Assembly: GCA_918026815.1 (NCBI GenBank)
Contig: CAKJVC010000030.1
Span: 992,001-1,056,000 of the forward strand
DNA: 64,000 bases
Source of the DNA: Chalara sp. BL73
Taxonomy: Eukaryota > Ascomycota > Leotiomycetes > Helotiales
Direction of reading: 5' to 3'
The stretch's first letter is position 1, and the number at the start of each line of letters is the position of its first letter. The notes beneath the pieces were generated by a model. The model did no database searches and was not told where the DNA came from. It saw only the letters and a list, made by a program, of their open reading frames with translations. Below are positions 36,888-48,677 of this stretch, piece by piece. The position numbers were made by a program, and so were the translations under genes.

Positions 36888-37325
36888 GTGTGATCGAAGC
36901 AGGTTTGAGTGTCCGTGGGCGGATCAATCAACTGGGAGGGCTCGAGGCCTCCGCTGTTACTCGTAGTGAGAAAGGGCGCTCTCGCGCTCTCCACGTCCGC
37001 ACACTCCAGACTTCTAAAGCTGTTGGTTGATTAGCGAGGCATGGTGGGGAAGGAAACCCAGCAAATTGACCATTACGATACGGTGTCTTCTGTTCCTTGA
37101 AGTTGGGATATCCAAAGTTTCATGGGTTCTCTAGAGCAGATTCGTTGTAGAATTGATGAGTAATATTGGGGGGGAATCATTTTATTGCTATCTAGGTGCT
37201 TGAGCATCATAAAAACAGAGACGCTTTTGTGGTCATTAAACCCCTCGACTGAAACTATCTTTAATAACCTACAGCTTCCGTGCTTGCTCAGATACCGCTT
37301 CAGATGTTTCCTCATTCGAACATGC

Positions 37326-40300
37326 TTATGACATATACGACAGCAGAATGGACTTTGCTTCTGGTGATAAGCGTGCATCCACGAACTGCCCAATCTTGCC
37401 ACCCTGGCGTTCGTCCGCAGCCTTTAGATACGAGCCTACCCATGACTTGACATCCGCTACCTGTGGCCAGTCGTCTCTAGGAGCCTTCTTTGAGGTATTC
37501 AACTGTGTGAATCCAACTCCAAAACTCAAATCATCAACATCAGCCTCCGCTATGACATCATCGGCGACAACTGGCATTGGAGGATTCTCCAAAAGCTTCA
37601 GCAAGTTCTCGCACGTGAATGTCCACCCCTTCTGGTACTTCACAGCGAATGCTTGAGAATCTGTCAGTGTCTTTGTGAGCGACACCACCGCAAGTTTACG
37701 TTCTAGAGGCCGTGCGAGTTGTTGTGTGGTTGGGAGGATGATGGTAAGGTAAATGGGGGTGAAAACCCCGTCTTGGATCTGGTTGGAAAATTGTATGAAG
37801 AAGTCAGCGCCTAAGCCTGATTGGTCGAGCGACGAAACTAGATGATAGAACCGAACAAATCGTTGCTTGAATTTTTCAGTAGGGTTTGAGTTTAGGCGCG
37901 TGAAGAGAAGTGTGAGAATAGTTGGGAAGTAGTTTTTAACGACGGCACTAAACGTTATTAGATTCGACGAAACGTGAACAGGTTTGAAATCATGCACTTA
38001 CACATCGCATGACGCAATGACGGCCTCAAGGATATCGAATGACTGAAGCTCAGTTTTCTTCGAAGCCATGAGATTCTGGAAGATTCCAAGGATTTGCTCA
38101 AGCTGGCTATTTGCTACAATATCCGCGGCGCTTCGTGGAATGATAGACGTCAAAAGTCTTGCAAGTGCAGGAACATTACCTCTCGACTCCCATAGTGCCG
38201 GCGTAAGAACAGGTATGATCAAGGCCTTGTAATAATCAGAAAGCGGTCCATCTGGACGAGCTTCGAGTAGTGCCGCAAATAATTGAAATACGTAAGGCAT
38301 GAACTCTGAATGGCGGTTAGCAGTTTCTATGTGGTTGACACTATTACTGAAGCAACATACCCTGGACATCATTCTGTAGGATTCCTGCGAATGGTGAATA
38401 TAGTTCTTGCTCGAGCTTCTCGGGTTGTAATGGAGCCGCATATCTAAGGATATTTCAGCGATTGAATGGGTAGCCTCTCAGATATCAACTTACCTGATAA
38501 GTGCGCCAATTGCCTCGAAATGATAGTAATAAAACCGGGGGTTGCTTGGATTTGCACCAATGATGTTGGTGATTTTGATTAGATGTTTGAGTGCAATGTC
38601 TGTGAATGGGACAACGCCATCCTTGAGAACGATCAATATTCTCATGATGCAACGCATTAAAAACTCGTTTTCCTGAACCTTCTCTGGTGCTCCACCTTTC
38701 TCTACCAATTGGAAGAGGTACTCGAGGAGGTCCTTCGCCAACGGCGCAACATCTTCCTTCCCAAATATATGTTGGTGAGAATCATCTGTAAGGAATAATA
38801 CCCTTTCAACCGCAATGGCAGCGTATGTATACACAACATAGTTCGAAGATGCCAAATTCTTTACCAACAGCGGGAAAGCAGAGCTCCATTGGGCTTTTGT
38901 CAATTGACTTCGGAAAGTATGAAGATACTTGATAGCATCAACTTTCAGAATTGGCTCGACACCAGTCTCAGTAACCAGGTCGTTTGCGATATTTTGTTGA
39001 AAGAAATCCACTACATTAACCTGAGGGTTTGTTGACTTCACTCCATGACTAGCAGTGACTGTACCCTTGGCAGCAATCGCTGCATACAAATACACGGCAG
39101 TGTCTTTTGATTTCCATTCATTGCTCGGATTTTTCGCGAAGTTGCCTAGAAACAGCGTTATGTATCGTCCAACCACAGATGTGACCAGACTCTCGAATTT
39201 TTCTAAAAGCTTTTGTAAGAAATCTGTCGCCGCCCTCCGTCTTGTCTCGGCATCTGAGCCTTCTAGATCTCTACGAATATATTCGATTGGCTCATCTTCA
39301 AATTGCTCGATATCCGACTCTCGCAGGCTGACATTCGGCAGTATGACCTTTTCCACAACTTCACCCAGCACATTTTCATTGTTGAAGTTTTCTGCGTGCT
39401 TGGGAATGCTTGCTACTGCTGTGAGGAAGTGCAGTGCTTTACTCACAAGGATATCATACTTCGTCTCTGGCCCAATAGTTGTTAATAGAGTCCAAGTGCT
39501 TGTGATGAATTGTTGACAGACATTTCCAAAGGCATCCTCGTATTTCTGAAGGTAGAGGGTGATAACTTCACATATTCCAGACTTCAAATACTCCAAAGGC
39601 CCGGACTCGGAATCATCGTCTGTAGCAAGCAGTGGATTCTCATATGTGAGATAGTCATGGAGCAGTGATGTCACATCGACCAGATTGTCTTCGAATATAG
39701 GAGGGAGATCTTGGCAGGAAAGATCGTAGAAGATCTTCACTAAAAGGTTCATTACCTCCACATGCTGCTTCAGTACCTCCTTATTATTCTGGTTTATCTG
39801 AATCTGCTGGTTGGTACTCTGTAGGGCAGTATCAGTTAGTGGGGGTTGGCATAATGTTCCATAGTTTAACATACGGCAAGCAGCTGTACAAATGGCTGGC
39901 CAAAGTGTCCAAGAACATGATTGACCTCTGTGTATAGCTCATCGGAAGCGAAAAGTGGTCTCCAGCGCTTGAAGATAGAATGTGCGACCTCCAGTACCCC
40001 TGCGTTGACCTTTGCATTATCAGGAGTCAACCGCGATACCAAGTCCTGTGTAGAGTTAGTTCTATGCCTGGCATCTGACAATATCGAGGTCGCTTGTTAT
40101 ACTCACGTCTACCAGTGTATCCCATCGTGTCCAGAAATCGGAATCAGCAATCAAGCTTATGGCTTCTCCTAGTTGCGTTTGTATGCTAGCTGGTACTGAA
40201 ACCATAAGCCCGATGAGTTCTGTTTTGATAGCTACCACCTCGGACTCTGGTAACAGGTGTTTTCCCTCTTCATCCTAGCAATAAATATTCAGCATGTATT

Positions 40301-40603
40301 TAGTTGGACAAGCCTAGGAGCTACCGACCACCCAGTTGAATTTTATGAAGTTCTTGAAGACCAAGGCTCCCGACAATCGAGTATTCGCAGGAGCAGTTTC
40401 GGACGCCACAATATTCAGCAATGTTAAAGAGTAACCTGGGTGCTTCTCCTGGTCTTTTAGGGCCGTCTCAGCTATATAGAATCAGTCCGAGCTCTGATAC
40501 ACCAAACGCAGCTCTACTAAATCGATTTCGTACCTTGTTTATGCTGCCGAGGGTCCAAAGTGGCCTGCAGCAATTGAGCAATGGTATCCATGTTTGATGC
40601 CAT
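37326..40603 (-). CDS. CSE1: Exportin-2/CSE1, importin-alpha re-exporter
   Basis: Eight exons on the minus strand: 40534-40603, 40329-40471, 40107-40274, 39875-40045, 38494-39818, 38361-38443, 38002-38305 and 37326-37947. All phases agree and give 961 residues, essentially the length of yeast Cse1. The N-terminal importin-beta-type region (QLLQATLDP, then AETALKDQEKHPGYSL) is followed by KNFIKFNWVDEEG and HEAT-type helices throughout; the C-terminal part contains SSLDQSGLGADFF. The protein carries importin-alpha out of the nucleus with Ran-GTP, and is essential in yeasts. It is transcribed away from tuberin across a 1.1 kb shared intergenic region. The exon ending at 40329 uses GTCGGT as donor, an unusual sequence, but the phase and protein alignment support it. 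Confidence 0.96.
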
Positions 40604-41702
40604 GGCAGCTGTGGGAAAATCAAGAGAACGGTGGCTGATATGAGATGAAGAAATGTGGATGGAGGGGAATGTCAACAATATCTAAATAATAACAAGGCTC
40701 ACGATTATGACAAGGCTTAAGGCCACTATGATACTCGGGCCAGGCAGAAAAAAAAATAAGGTCCACTTTCGATATAAGCAAGGCTGACAGAACAGAGAGA
40801 GCGGACCAGGACAGGACACAGGCTAGGGCACCAGGGCCATGGACTACGGATCATGGCATCGGTGTATTGTATCTAGTGAGCCGAGCCGTGAAGGGAAAAA
40901 AAAAAAAGAAAGGAAAAAAAAAGCCATCATGGGCCAGAGTAACCAAGATGATATAGGAGGAGGATAAAAGCAGATAAGGGTGTGTGTCCTGTATCAGAGC
41001 GTGGCGGCAGAATCTCTCTCGAAGTGGAGGGAGGCAGCTGACGGGTTACTGATTGAGACATCCGGGTACCAACCCTCACTTCTTCCACCATTACATTACC
41101 TTGCTCGAATGACCTGTCCATTTCTCACTTCTGTCCTTCTCTCTCCCGTCTTCCGTAGGGGCTTGTTCTTTGATCGCTGTCATCATCACCATCGCCATCA
41201 CACCTTCGTCCGCTGAATCTTCAATTCTGTATCATATTTATATGCCTTTATCTCCCTTTTTAATCTGGTTGGTGTCCGATTTCTGGTAGCACCAAAAACG
41301 CCCTACCCATGATAATGATGCGGGAAGCCTAACCCAAGTAGACTGTAGTTGCTCCATATTCCGACTCCATCAACATCCTGTATCTATTTATCTTATCTTT
41401 CCATAGCTGCAACACCAACATCCACCACTGGTCCATCTGCTATGCGCCTTGAACAAACCTCACCTTGGATAGGCCTTTCTCGAACCGGCATGAGCGACTG
41501 CCAGCTTGGGACTTGATGTAAGTCGACCTTCAAATGTCTTTCCCTAAAACCAGAGAATATTTACCCCCCTCCACCCCAAAAGTGATGCCTGGTGGTTTCT
41601 CTCCATCTGCTGTTCGCTTGAGCTTCTCCCCTACGAAGCTCACTTGCGACTGCATTGCTGGTGAAGTCGCTGCAAGCCATTGCCTGCGGTGGTTGTGGAA
41701 GA
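40604..41702. promoter_or_regulatory. Shared upstream region of CSE1 and tuberin
   Basis: Divergent promoters for two conserved genes. Contains A-rich runs near 40890-40922, pyrimidine-rich tracts from 41080 to 41480 and a CATCAC-like repeat near 41183-41205. The frame at 41534-41734 may be an upstream open frame or leader of tuberin; no conserved protein motif supports it. Confidence 0.45.
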
Positions 41703-44700
41703 ATGGCAGACCCGATCCGAGAAATTTGGACTAACTCCCGTGTCTTTGGCACAGCAGAACGCGAACCTCCCTCCGACCCTGCCTCTCGTGTGTCTATGTC
41801 TCCGTCCTCGGCAGATGTTGCTCAAACTCCAGAACCCAAAAGCACCAGTGGTCTGGCCAGTGTCTTCAAGAGCTTAACCGGTAGTAAATCAACGAGAAGT
41901 CCACATCCGCAGTCGCCGGTTCCCTCCCTGACCTCGCAGTTTGGTGCCCATTCTCTGAAGAAAGCGATTTATGGCGGACCTCCAAATTATGAACAACTGC
42001 ACGAACAATTGAAGGCTGGGAACCCTCTATCCGAGCGGCTTGCTGCAGCAGAATCTCTTCGCCATGCGGTCCAGGATTATCCCCTCAGTGGGGTCAGTGG
42101 TATTGTTTTTTCATGTTGGATAATTCGCTGATGGGGAGTAGGTCACAAGCATATTCAAGGAAGGAAAAGATCTGATAGAACCTTCAAAGCCGCTGGAGGC
42201 CCGGGTTGCCGGTTACGAGCTTCTGACGGCCTGTGTACAGAAAAGCACCTCGACTGATCCAGAGCGTATGCTCTATTTTCGAGTGCTTACAGCCGACGCG
42301 CATCCCGAAGACTTCCACCTCCAACTTGCGGCCATTGTAGAACTAGCGAAACATGGGCGAGATCTCTCGGGTTTCCATTATCAAGCCATCCCATTACTTA
42401 CAGCATGGCTACGGCAAGCTTTCGCCATTACATCTGCAGCGAGAAAGAAGGCGAGCAAAGTCAACAGGAGTCAAAAAATACCATTGGGAGAAGAGACAAA
42501 TTTGTCTTTACTTTTTGTGTTTATCGTGGACGTAATCAAGTTCAGTTTTAATATCGCCGAAGATGGGGATACGAGCGATCTCATGGACGCAATCCTCTAT
42601 ATCTGCGTTCATACACCCCTATCAAGTGATCTGAAAGCCTGTATCAATGTCATAGATGCAATCATTACGTATGGGGAGATACCAAACGATAAATTGCTGG
42701 AATGTGTGAAAGTACTATGCTCAATACATTGTCTTGTTGCAGACGTTCGGTCAGAGGCATGGCGCTCCATTAGCAACCTAGCCAAATCTCACAACGGTCA
42801 AATTACGGTTCGATATCTTCTCGACATCCTTCGAAATCCTTCCACTCATGGTGACAATGAGAGACAGACAATTCGAGAAATCCGTGGAGCCATGTCTGTG
42901 CTGGAAAAGCTTTTTGCTAAGGATGGTCAGAACGGATATCCACTCGTCCCCTTCACTCTATTGATGGACGCCCTTACGAAAGCGGTAGCTGTAGAGCATG
43001 CTAAGGTTGAGGCTGACATACTACATTTAATCCTCTCTCTTCTCAATGGTGATGGTGACGAAGTCATGGAGAATGTCATCGAAGAAGACTGGTCCGTCAT
43101 GTTCGATGTGGTATTGAAGTGCTCTCGGCGAACCAGAGAAAATTCGAAAGGACGATCCTTAAATAATCGGTCTAGAATCTTGAGTCCTCTTGCAAATGAA
43201 GGGACGAGTGATGAAACTTTCTCGTCTTCCGTAGCACAAACGCTAGAGACTCTCATTATCCGGATTGAGCAGCTCTTGCAAGCGTCAAGCGGGAAAGAAT
43301 TCTTTCAAAGGGATGATTGTATCACTTTTTTTGTCAGTGTCCATCCATTTCTGACTGAATCATGCGCGAAACTAGTTATCGATTATTATATGGAATACCG
43401 CCTCTGCTATCCCTCAGACCTCGAGTGGAGGGGTAATATCAAGCTGATCATGGGAGCATTCTTTTCGGATAGAACGCAGCCAGCGCATATTCGCTTGCAT
43501 TCCCTCCAGGCCGTGACCGATGTCTATGAAGTTGTGGAGTTGATGGATGAGCCAGAAGAACCTGATTCTGTACAGACTTTGGTCACTCTCATTCTTGAGG
43601 ACATTGGAGACGAAAAGGACATCGCAGTTCTTCAAGAATTGGTTTATTTTGCAGTTTCTGTCGCTGAGAAAGCTGAAGAATCACTCTTTAGCTACATCGT
43701 GAATGCCTTTCGTCGCACCGTTACAAGCGATCGTTTACAATCACCACTAGGTTCTCCACAAGGGTCTCGGCAGGGTATCATGGGCACGAATCGCCCGTCT
43801 TCATCCATAGCCTCAAATAGCTTGGCACAGACTCCTTCAAATGTTGTTACCAAAGGTCTGGTCCATATTTTCATGAAGACCATGGACAGTTCTGCCTCTA
43901 AATCCATCCGCATTTTTGACGAATTGCTATGGATTGCGAAATCGCACGAATGCGAAACAGATGCTCGAATCTCGGCTCTAAAGATGCTTTTCAGACTAAG
44001 GGCGGACTGGGCAAATAGGTTGTTCCTAACTCCCTTCACAGAGTCAGATGGGCTAGCGGCTTCTCTCTTCAGAACGCCACCCTCTTTGGCACGAAAGCAA
44101 GCCGCGGATGAGGCAGCTCAGCAACAACACAGATCATCTCGAGTAGAGGATATGTCTGGGTCAAGGATATCACGGAGCACATCTTTTGGCGGCCAAGGAT
44201 ATCCTCAAGGGAGAGCACCATTCCGAACTGGGAGCGGTGTGAGTCGCATTGTACAGAAAAATCACCAAATGTGGATGAGCCCAGATCCTGATGCATTACC
44301 CGAACCTGCATCAAATAAGGCTAGTTCTTTGCTTTGCTCCTTTGCGGGAGCAGATGAGGATAACCCCGAAGGTTTAATTACGCTTACTCGAATCCCTTTG
44401 AATATAGCACTTTTCCTCGAGACCATCATAGCACTCCTACAGCATGGTTGTGACTGGGAGATTTATAGCTATATTCTGGTACATTTGGCATCTCAGTTAA
44501 CGAACAAAGCTCTATTCAAAGCTGCTATGCCACAAATCAAGGAGTTAAGGGTATTGCTCTGTGACCAAATCAAAAATAGCAGCTATCATGAACCGCCTCT
44601 GTCATCTGGACTTCGCAAAGCCGATGTTGCAATCTGTATGTTTCAAATTCTAACCATGATTATCAGCTACCACGATGAATTCACCAAAGCTGAAGACGAC

Positions 44701-46602
44701 GAGATTGTTCGAACATTCCTCCAAGGTGTGGGTGCAGACCGAGCAGCTAAATGCTGTGTTCATGCCCTTTCGATATGCTGCCATGAACTTCCTGCATCCA
44801 CGAGCAAAGCACTAGTCAACATTCTTCAGAGAATGTCATCCATAATAACCCAGTCTCATGTGGCAGTCCACATTCTGGAATTCCTCGCTTGCCTCGCCAG
44901 GTTACCAAATTTGTACGTGAACTTTCGCGAAGACGAGTATAAGACCATCCTTATGATGTGCTTTCGATATCTGCAATACGTGCGTGACCAACCAACTAAG
45001 GAACCTGCCGCGCGTAATTCTGCACAAGCCAGAAATTCTGGTGTCTCGATGGATGGCCTGAATAATCTTGTGGATCTTTCCGCGGCAGAAAGCAACTTCC
45101 AACCCAACACATCCGACGATCTACCTCAGTATGTACATGCGCTCGCCTACCACGTCATTATATTCTGGTTTCTTTCCTTGAGATTGCCCGATCGTGCTGG
45201 CCTGGTAGGCTGGATTACAAAGAATCTCATCTCTACAGATGTTAATGGAAAGGAGATGATCGACGAGCAAGCACAGGTCACCTTAGATTTCATGCAGAGA
45301 GTCGCTTATGCCGATGTTGATGAGTCGGCGGCAGATCCCACATTCACGGAGGAGCGGTTTGGAGAGATCTTGAAGAAGCGATGGATTGTTGGCCAGAGTA
45401 TTGTAACGGTTGAACAGGCTACAAAGGGAGGATGGGCACAGATCACTAAGCGTCAGCCTTCGGGTACCTCTTGCTATATCATTCGCGAAAAGTTCACTCG
45501 GCCACCTGCCCATCAGGATCAATTACCTGCGAATTCAGATGTCAATGTCGTTTTTCCAAGCCATCTACTTCTTCAGTTGACAGCGTCAATGCCTCAATCG
45601 AATGAAGCTTCTCGCCCGATCCCTCTACCAAATGATGCTCAAATGACGCGGGCCATAGCAACATTTGACCGCAACTTTACTGTTGATGGCCACAAAGTTG
45701 GGGTCATTTACATCGGAGCCAATCAGACTCAAGAAGTGGAGATCCTTTCGAATGTAATGGGAAGTAGTGACTATACCCACTTCCTGTCAGGCCTTGGAAC
45801 TCTCACAAAGCTAAAAGGCGCCAATTTTAATACCCAGGGTCTAGATCGGCATGGCGACTCTGATGGGGAGTATGCATTTTGCTGGCGTGATCGTGTCACA
45901 GAGATTGTTTTCCATGTGACAACACAAATGCCAACAAATCTCAGCAATGACCCACAGTGTATTGGCAAGAAGAGACATATCGGAAACGATTTTGTGAACA
46001 TTATCTTCAACAACTCCGGTCTACCCTTCCGTTATGACACGTTCCCATCGGAATTCAATTATGTCAATATTGTTATTACACCCGAATCAAGAGCATCGTT
46101 CGTTGCTACACGTCTGAGGTCTGAGGCACAAATGAAAAATGCTTTCTACAAGGTCCAGGTTATGAGCAAGCCGGGATTCCCAGAGATATCTCCAGCTTCG
46201 GAGACCAAAATGGTTGGGCTGGAAGCTTTGCCAGGTCTCATCCGCCTGCTTGCTTTGAATGCGTCTGTGTTCTCGTTAGTGTGGGCTAATAGAGAAGGAG
46301 GTGAACATGTCTCTTCATGGCGGAACAGACTCAGAGAGATTAAAAGAATACGAGAAAAGTACGGACCCAAAAAGCCAACCTCAAATCCAACCTCGCCCGT
46401 GGCTCCTACCATCTATGATACAAAGACTATCAGGGATAGTCTCAACGGTCTCAGGCGTTCATCAGTTGCGAATTTTTTGATCAATCCCACTGAATCCACT
46501 TCTCAGCGCTCGTCTGTATTTTCGACAGCAGAAACAGAAGTCGGAGCAGTTGGTACAGAGGAGAGCCTGGTGGATGGGCTTGATTTTTCTAAGTGGGCAT
46601 AA
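41703..46602 (+). CDS. TSC2: Tuberin (TSC2-like) Rap-GAP domain protein
   Basis: Two exons, 41703-42092 and 42142-46602, split by a 49-bp phase-0 intron, give 1616 residues. The start MADPIREIW is the first ATG in this frame; an additional upstream exon is possible. Residues 1 to about 100 are Ser/Pro-rich, followed by a long tuberin N-terminal helical-repeat region (for example FHLQLAAIVELAKHGRDL). The Rap-GAP domain spans about 1330-1490. Its arginine-independent catalytic asparagine thumb is in HIGNDFVNIIFNNSG near residue 1408, with FNYVNIVITP after it. A Ser/Thr-rich tail ends the protein. Tuberin, with hamartin, is the GAP for the small GTPase Rheb and restrains TORC1. The hamartin and Rheb genes are not in this window. 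Confidence 0.95.
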
Positions 46603-47127
46603 GGGAGCATTTTCGGCGTTTATGGAGGCAGGGAAATACCACAAAAGTTATTTTTCGTTTTGAGCTGCATTTTCGGGTGCATGGCAGGACAGAGTATATG
46701 CCCATCTTTTGATATATACATAGCATGGAAGTTGTGTGCATAAGGCGCCGAGACTTACGTCTCCTGGAGAATACCTAATTGAACACTAGAGTTCTCTATA
46801 CAATTCTTAATATCGCAGACCGCAGATTAGTGAGACCCTTAGCAATGGTTTGTATGTCATGATAATGGTCGTGATGGTTTATCTATCCTATTCACCCCAC
46901 TTAAAATAGCTACCCCACATGAGTCCCAAGAACATGTTCGACAACTATAGAGAAGAGCTGGCAACACTATGTTTGACGAAGCAGAAGGCTTGCAACACAT
47001 ACGTGCGACCCAAATACCAGATAATTTAGTAGAACTATGGTATAGATGCAACACTCATAACTAATAGCTCTTACCTTTGCACACTGATGACAAGATAAGA
47101 CACGAGATAGACATCAACAGGCCAGAT
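46603..47127. other. No gene recognised
   Basis: Intergenic region between tuberin and the oxygenase gene; no coding frame of interest. Confidence 0.45.
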
Positions 47128-48301
47128 ATGTCTCCAGGTCCAGAAGAAACTGCATCCCGTGCCGCAGCGCTCGAGGTGCAAGACTACCTCAGCTCGCGCA
47201 TAGCTAACAAAAGTTCCACCCCCTCCTTCCGCTCTATCCCCATCATCGACCTCGCGCCTTCGTTCTCCTCCTCCCTCACAACGCGCAAGGAGGTAGCACG
47301 CAAGATCCACGACGCATGTATCACCTCAGGCTTCTTCTACATCACCAACCATGGCCTCGAATCCGTATGCTCTTCCACCCTCACTCTTGCAAAGCGCTTC
47401 TTTGACGAGCTGTCTCCGGAGGAGAAAGAGAGCATACACATGCAGAAGAGCAAGTATTTTCGCGGCTACGAGCCGCCTGACTACACGACGGTAAACGGGA
47501 TCGACGAGCAGGGGAAGGAGACGAAGGAGGCGTTTAACTGGGGGTACGAGGCCGGGTTAGAAGAGGACGGCGAGGGAGATGGAGCGTACGTCGAGCTCGA
47601 CGGCTCGCCTCCAGATCCCAAGGCGAACCTGTGGCCGGACGAATCCGGCCTACCTGGCTTCTACGCCGGGATCAAGGAGTATTATTCCAAGGTGCGCATC
47701 ACAGCCATCCAATATAAAAAGAAAAAAAAAACCAAAGAAAAAGACGCTGACACAAAGACAGATGCTGCGCCTATGTCGGCACCTCTTCAGGCTCTTCGCG
47801 CTCTCGCTCGACCTCCCAGAGGCGTACTTCGAGCCCGTGACCACGCATCCCGGCGCCATCGGCCGACTCATCAGGTACCCGGCCTCATCCAGCGCGCCAG
47901 GCTCCCGCGCAAGCGGCGAGGAGGAGCTCGGGCTCGGCGCGCACACCGACTACGAGTGCTTCACGCTGCTCGTGCAGTCGCCGACCCCGGGGCTCGAGGT
48001 GCTCTCCCCGGACGGGCGCTGGATCGTGGCGGCGCCGGTGCCGGGCTCTATCGTGGTCAACGTGGCGGATTTCCTGATGCGCTGGACCAACGGCGTGTAT
48101 CGCAGCACGGTGCACCGGGTGGTGAACCGCACGGCCGAGGAACGCTTCAGCGTCCCGCTGTTCTTCAGCATTAATTATGATGCGCGTGTCGAGACGCTGC
48201 CGAGCTGTGTGAGCGAGGAGAATCCGAGCCGGTTCCCGCCCATCACGGCCGGGAGGTATGTGCTTGATAGGTTGAGCTTGACGGTTGATGGGAAGTATTG
48301 A
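47128..48301 (+). CDS. 2-oxoglutarate/Fe(II)-dependent oxygenase (isopenicillin-N-synthase-like)
   Basis: Two exons, 47128-47691 and 47762-48301, around a 70-bp A-rich phase-0 intron give 367 residues. The N-terminal DIOX_N domain includes IPIIDLAPSF and ITSGFFYITNHG. The C-terminal jelly-roll domain has the iron ligands His249 and Asp251 in AHTDYE and His306 in STVHRVV, and the 2-oxoglutarate-binding Arg316-x-Ser318 in RFSVPLFF. Length and architecture are those of fungal gibberellin-oxidase/ACC-oxidase-like enzymes. The second exon is strikingly GC-rich in third positions compared with the neighbouring genes. Cytosolic; substrate unknown. The frame also allows read-in from 14 to 17 codons further upstream, but no ATG is present there. 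Confidence 0.93.
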
Positions 48302-48677
48302 GTAGTCTGAGGCTAGAGGAGAGGTATTCACCTTCGTAGAGCTTGGCTTGAGATAATATTTAGCTTAATTACAATTATGTGAATGCAGCCTTTTTGGTCA
48401 TGATTTTCTTCATTCCATATCTACTCATGCTTACTATACAAGTCCCATGTGAAGACCATAGCCTTTAAAAACAAAGCCCCCCATCTATGCATATATTCAT
48501 GTGTCCTTTGTAACATATCAGCCCTCCCCTCTCCAATGCCCGGTTTTATGGCCACACCTCCAAAAGTCTTATGAACAGAATGAAGTGACAAGAAACGAAT
48601 AATGCCTGGTATCGTTCTGATACTCTAGTCATCACACCATAATCGTACATAACATATCAACCTGCAGTCCGAATGTG
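48302..48677. other. No gene recognised
   Basis: Convergent 3' region between the oxygenase and the Uds1-domain gene. Confidence 0.45.

Larger units (their letters stand above)
36139..37325. other. No gene recognised; boundary between the sparse and the dense half
   Basis: No coding region. It holds a GATCAG tandem repeat and a perfect palindrome, described separately, and then the 3' flank of CSE1. Confidence 0.4.
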
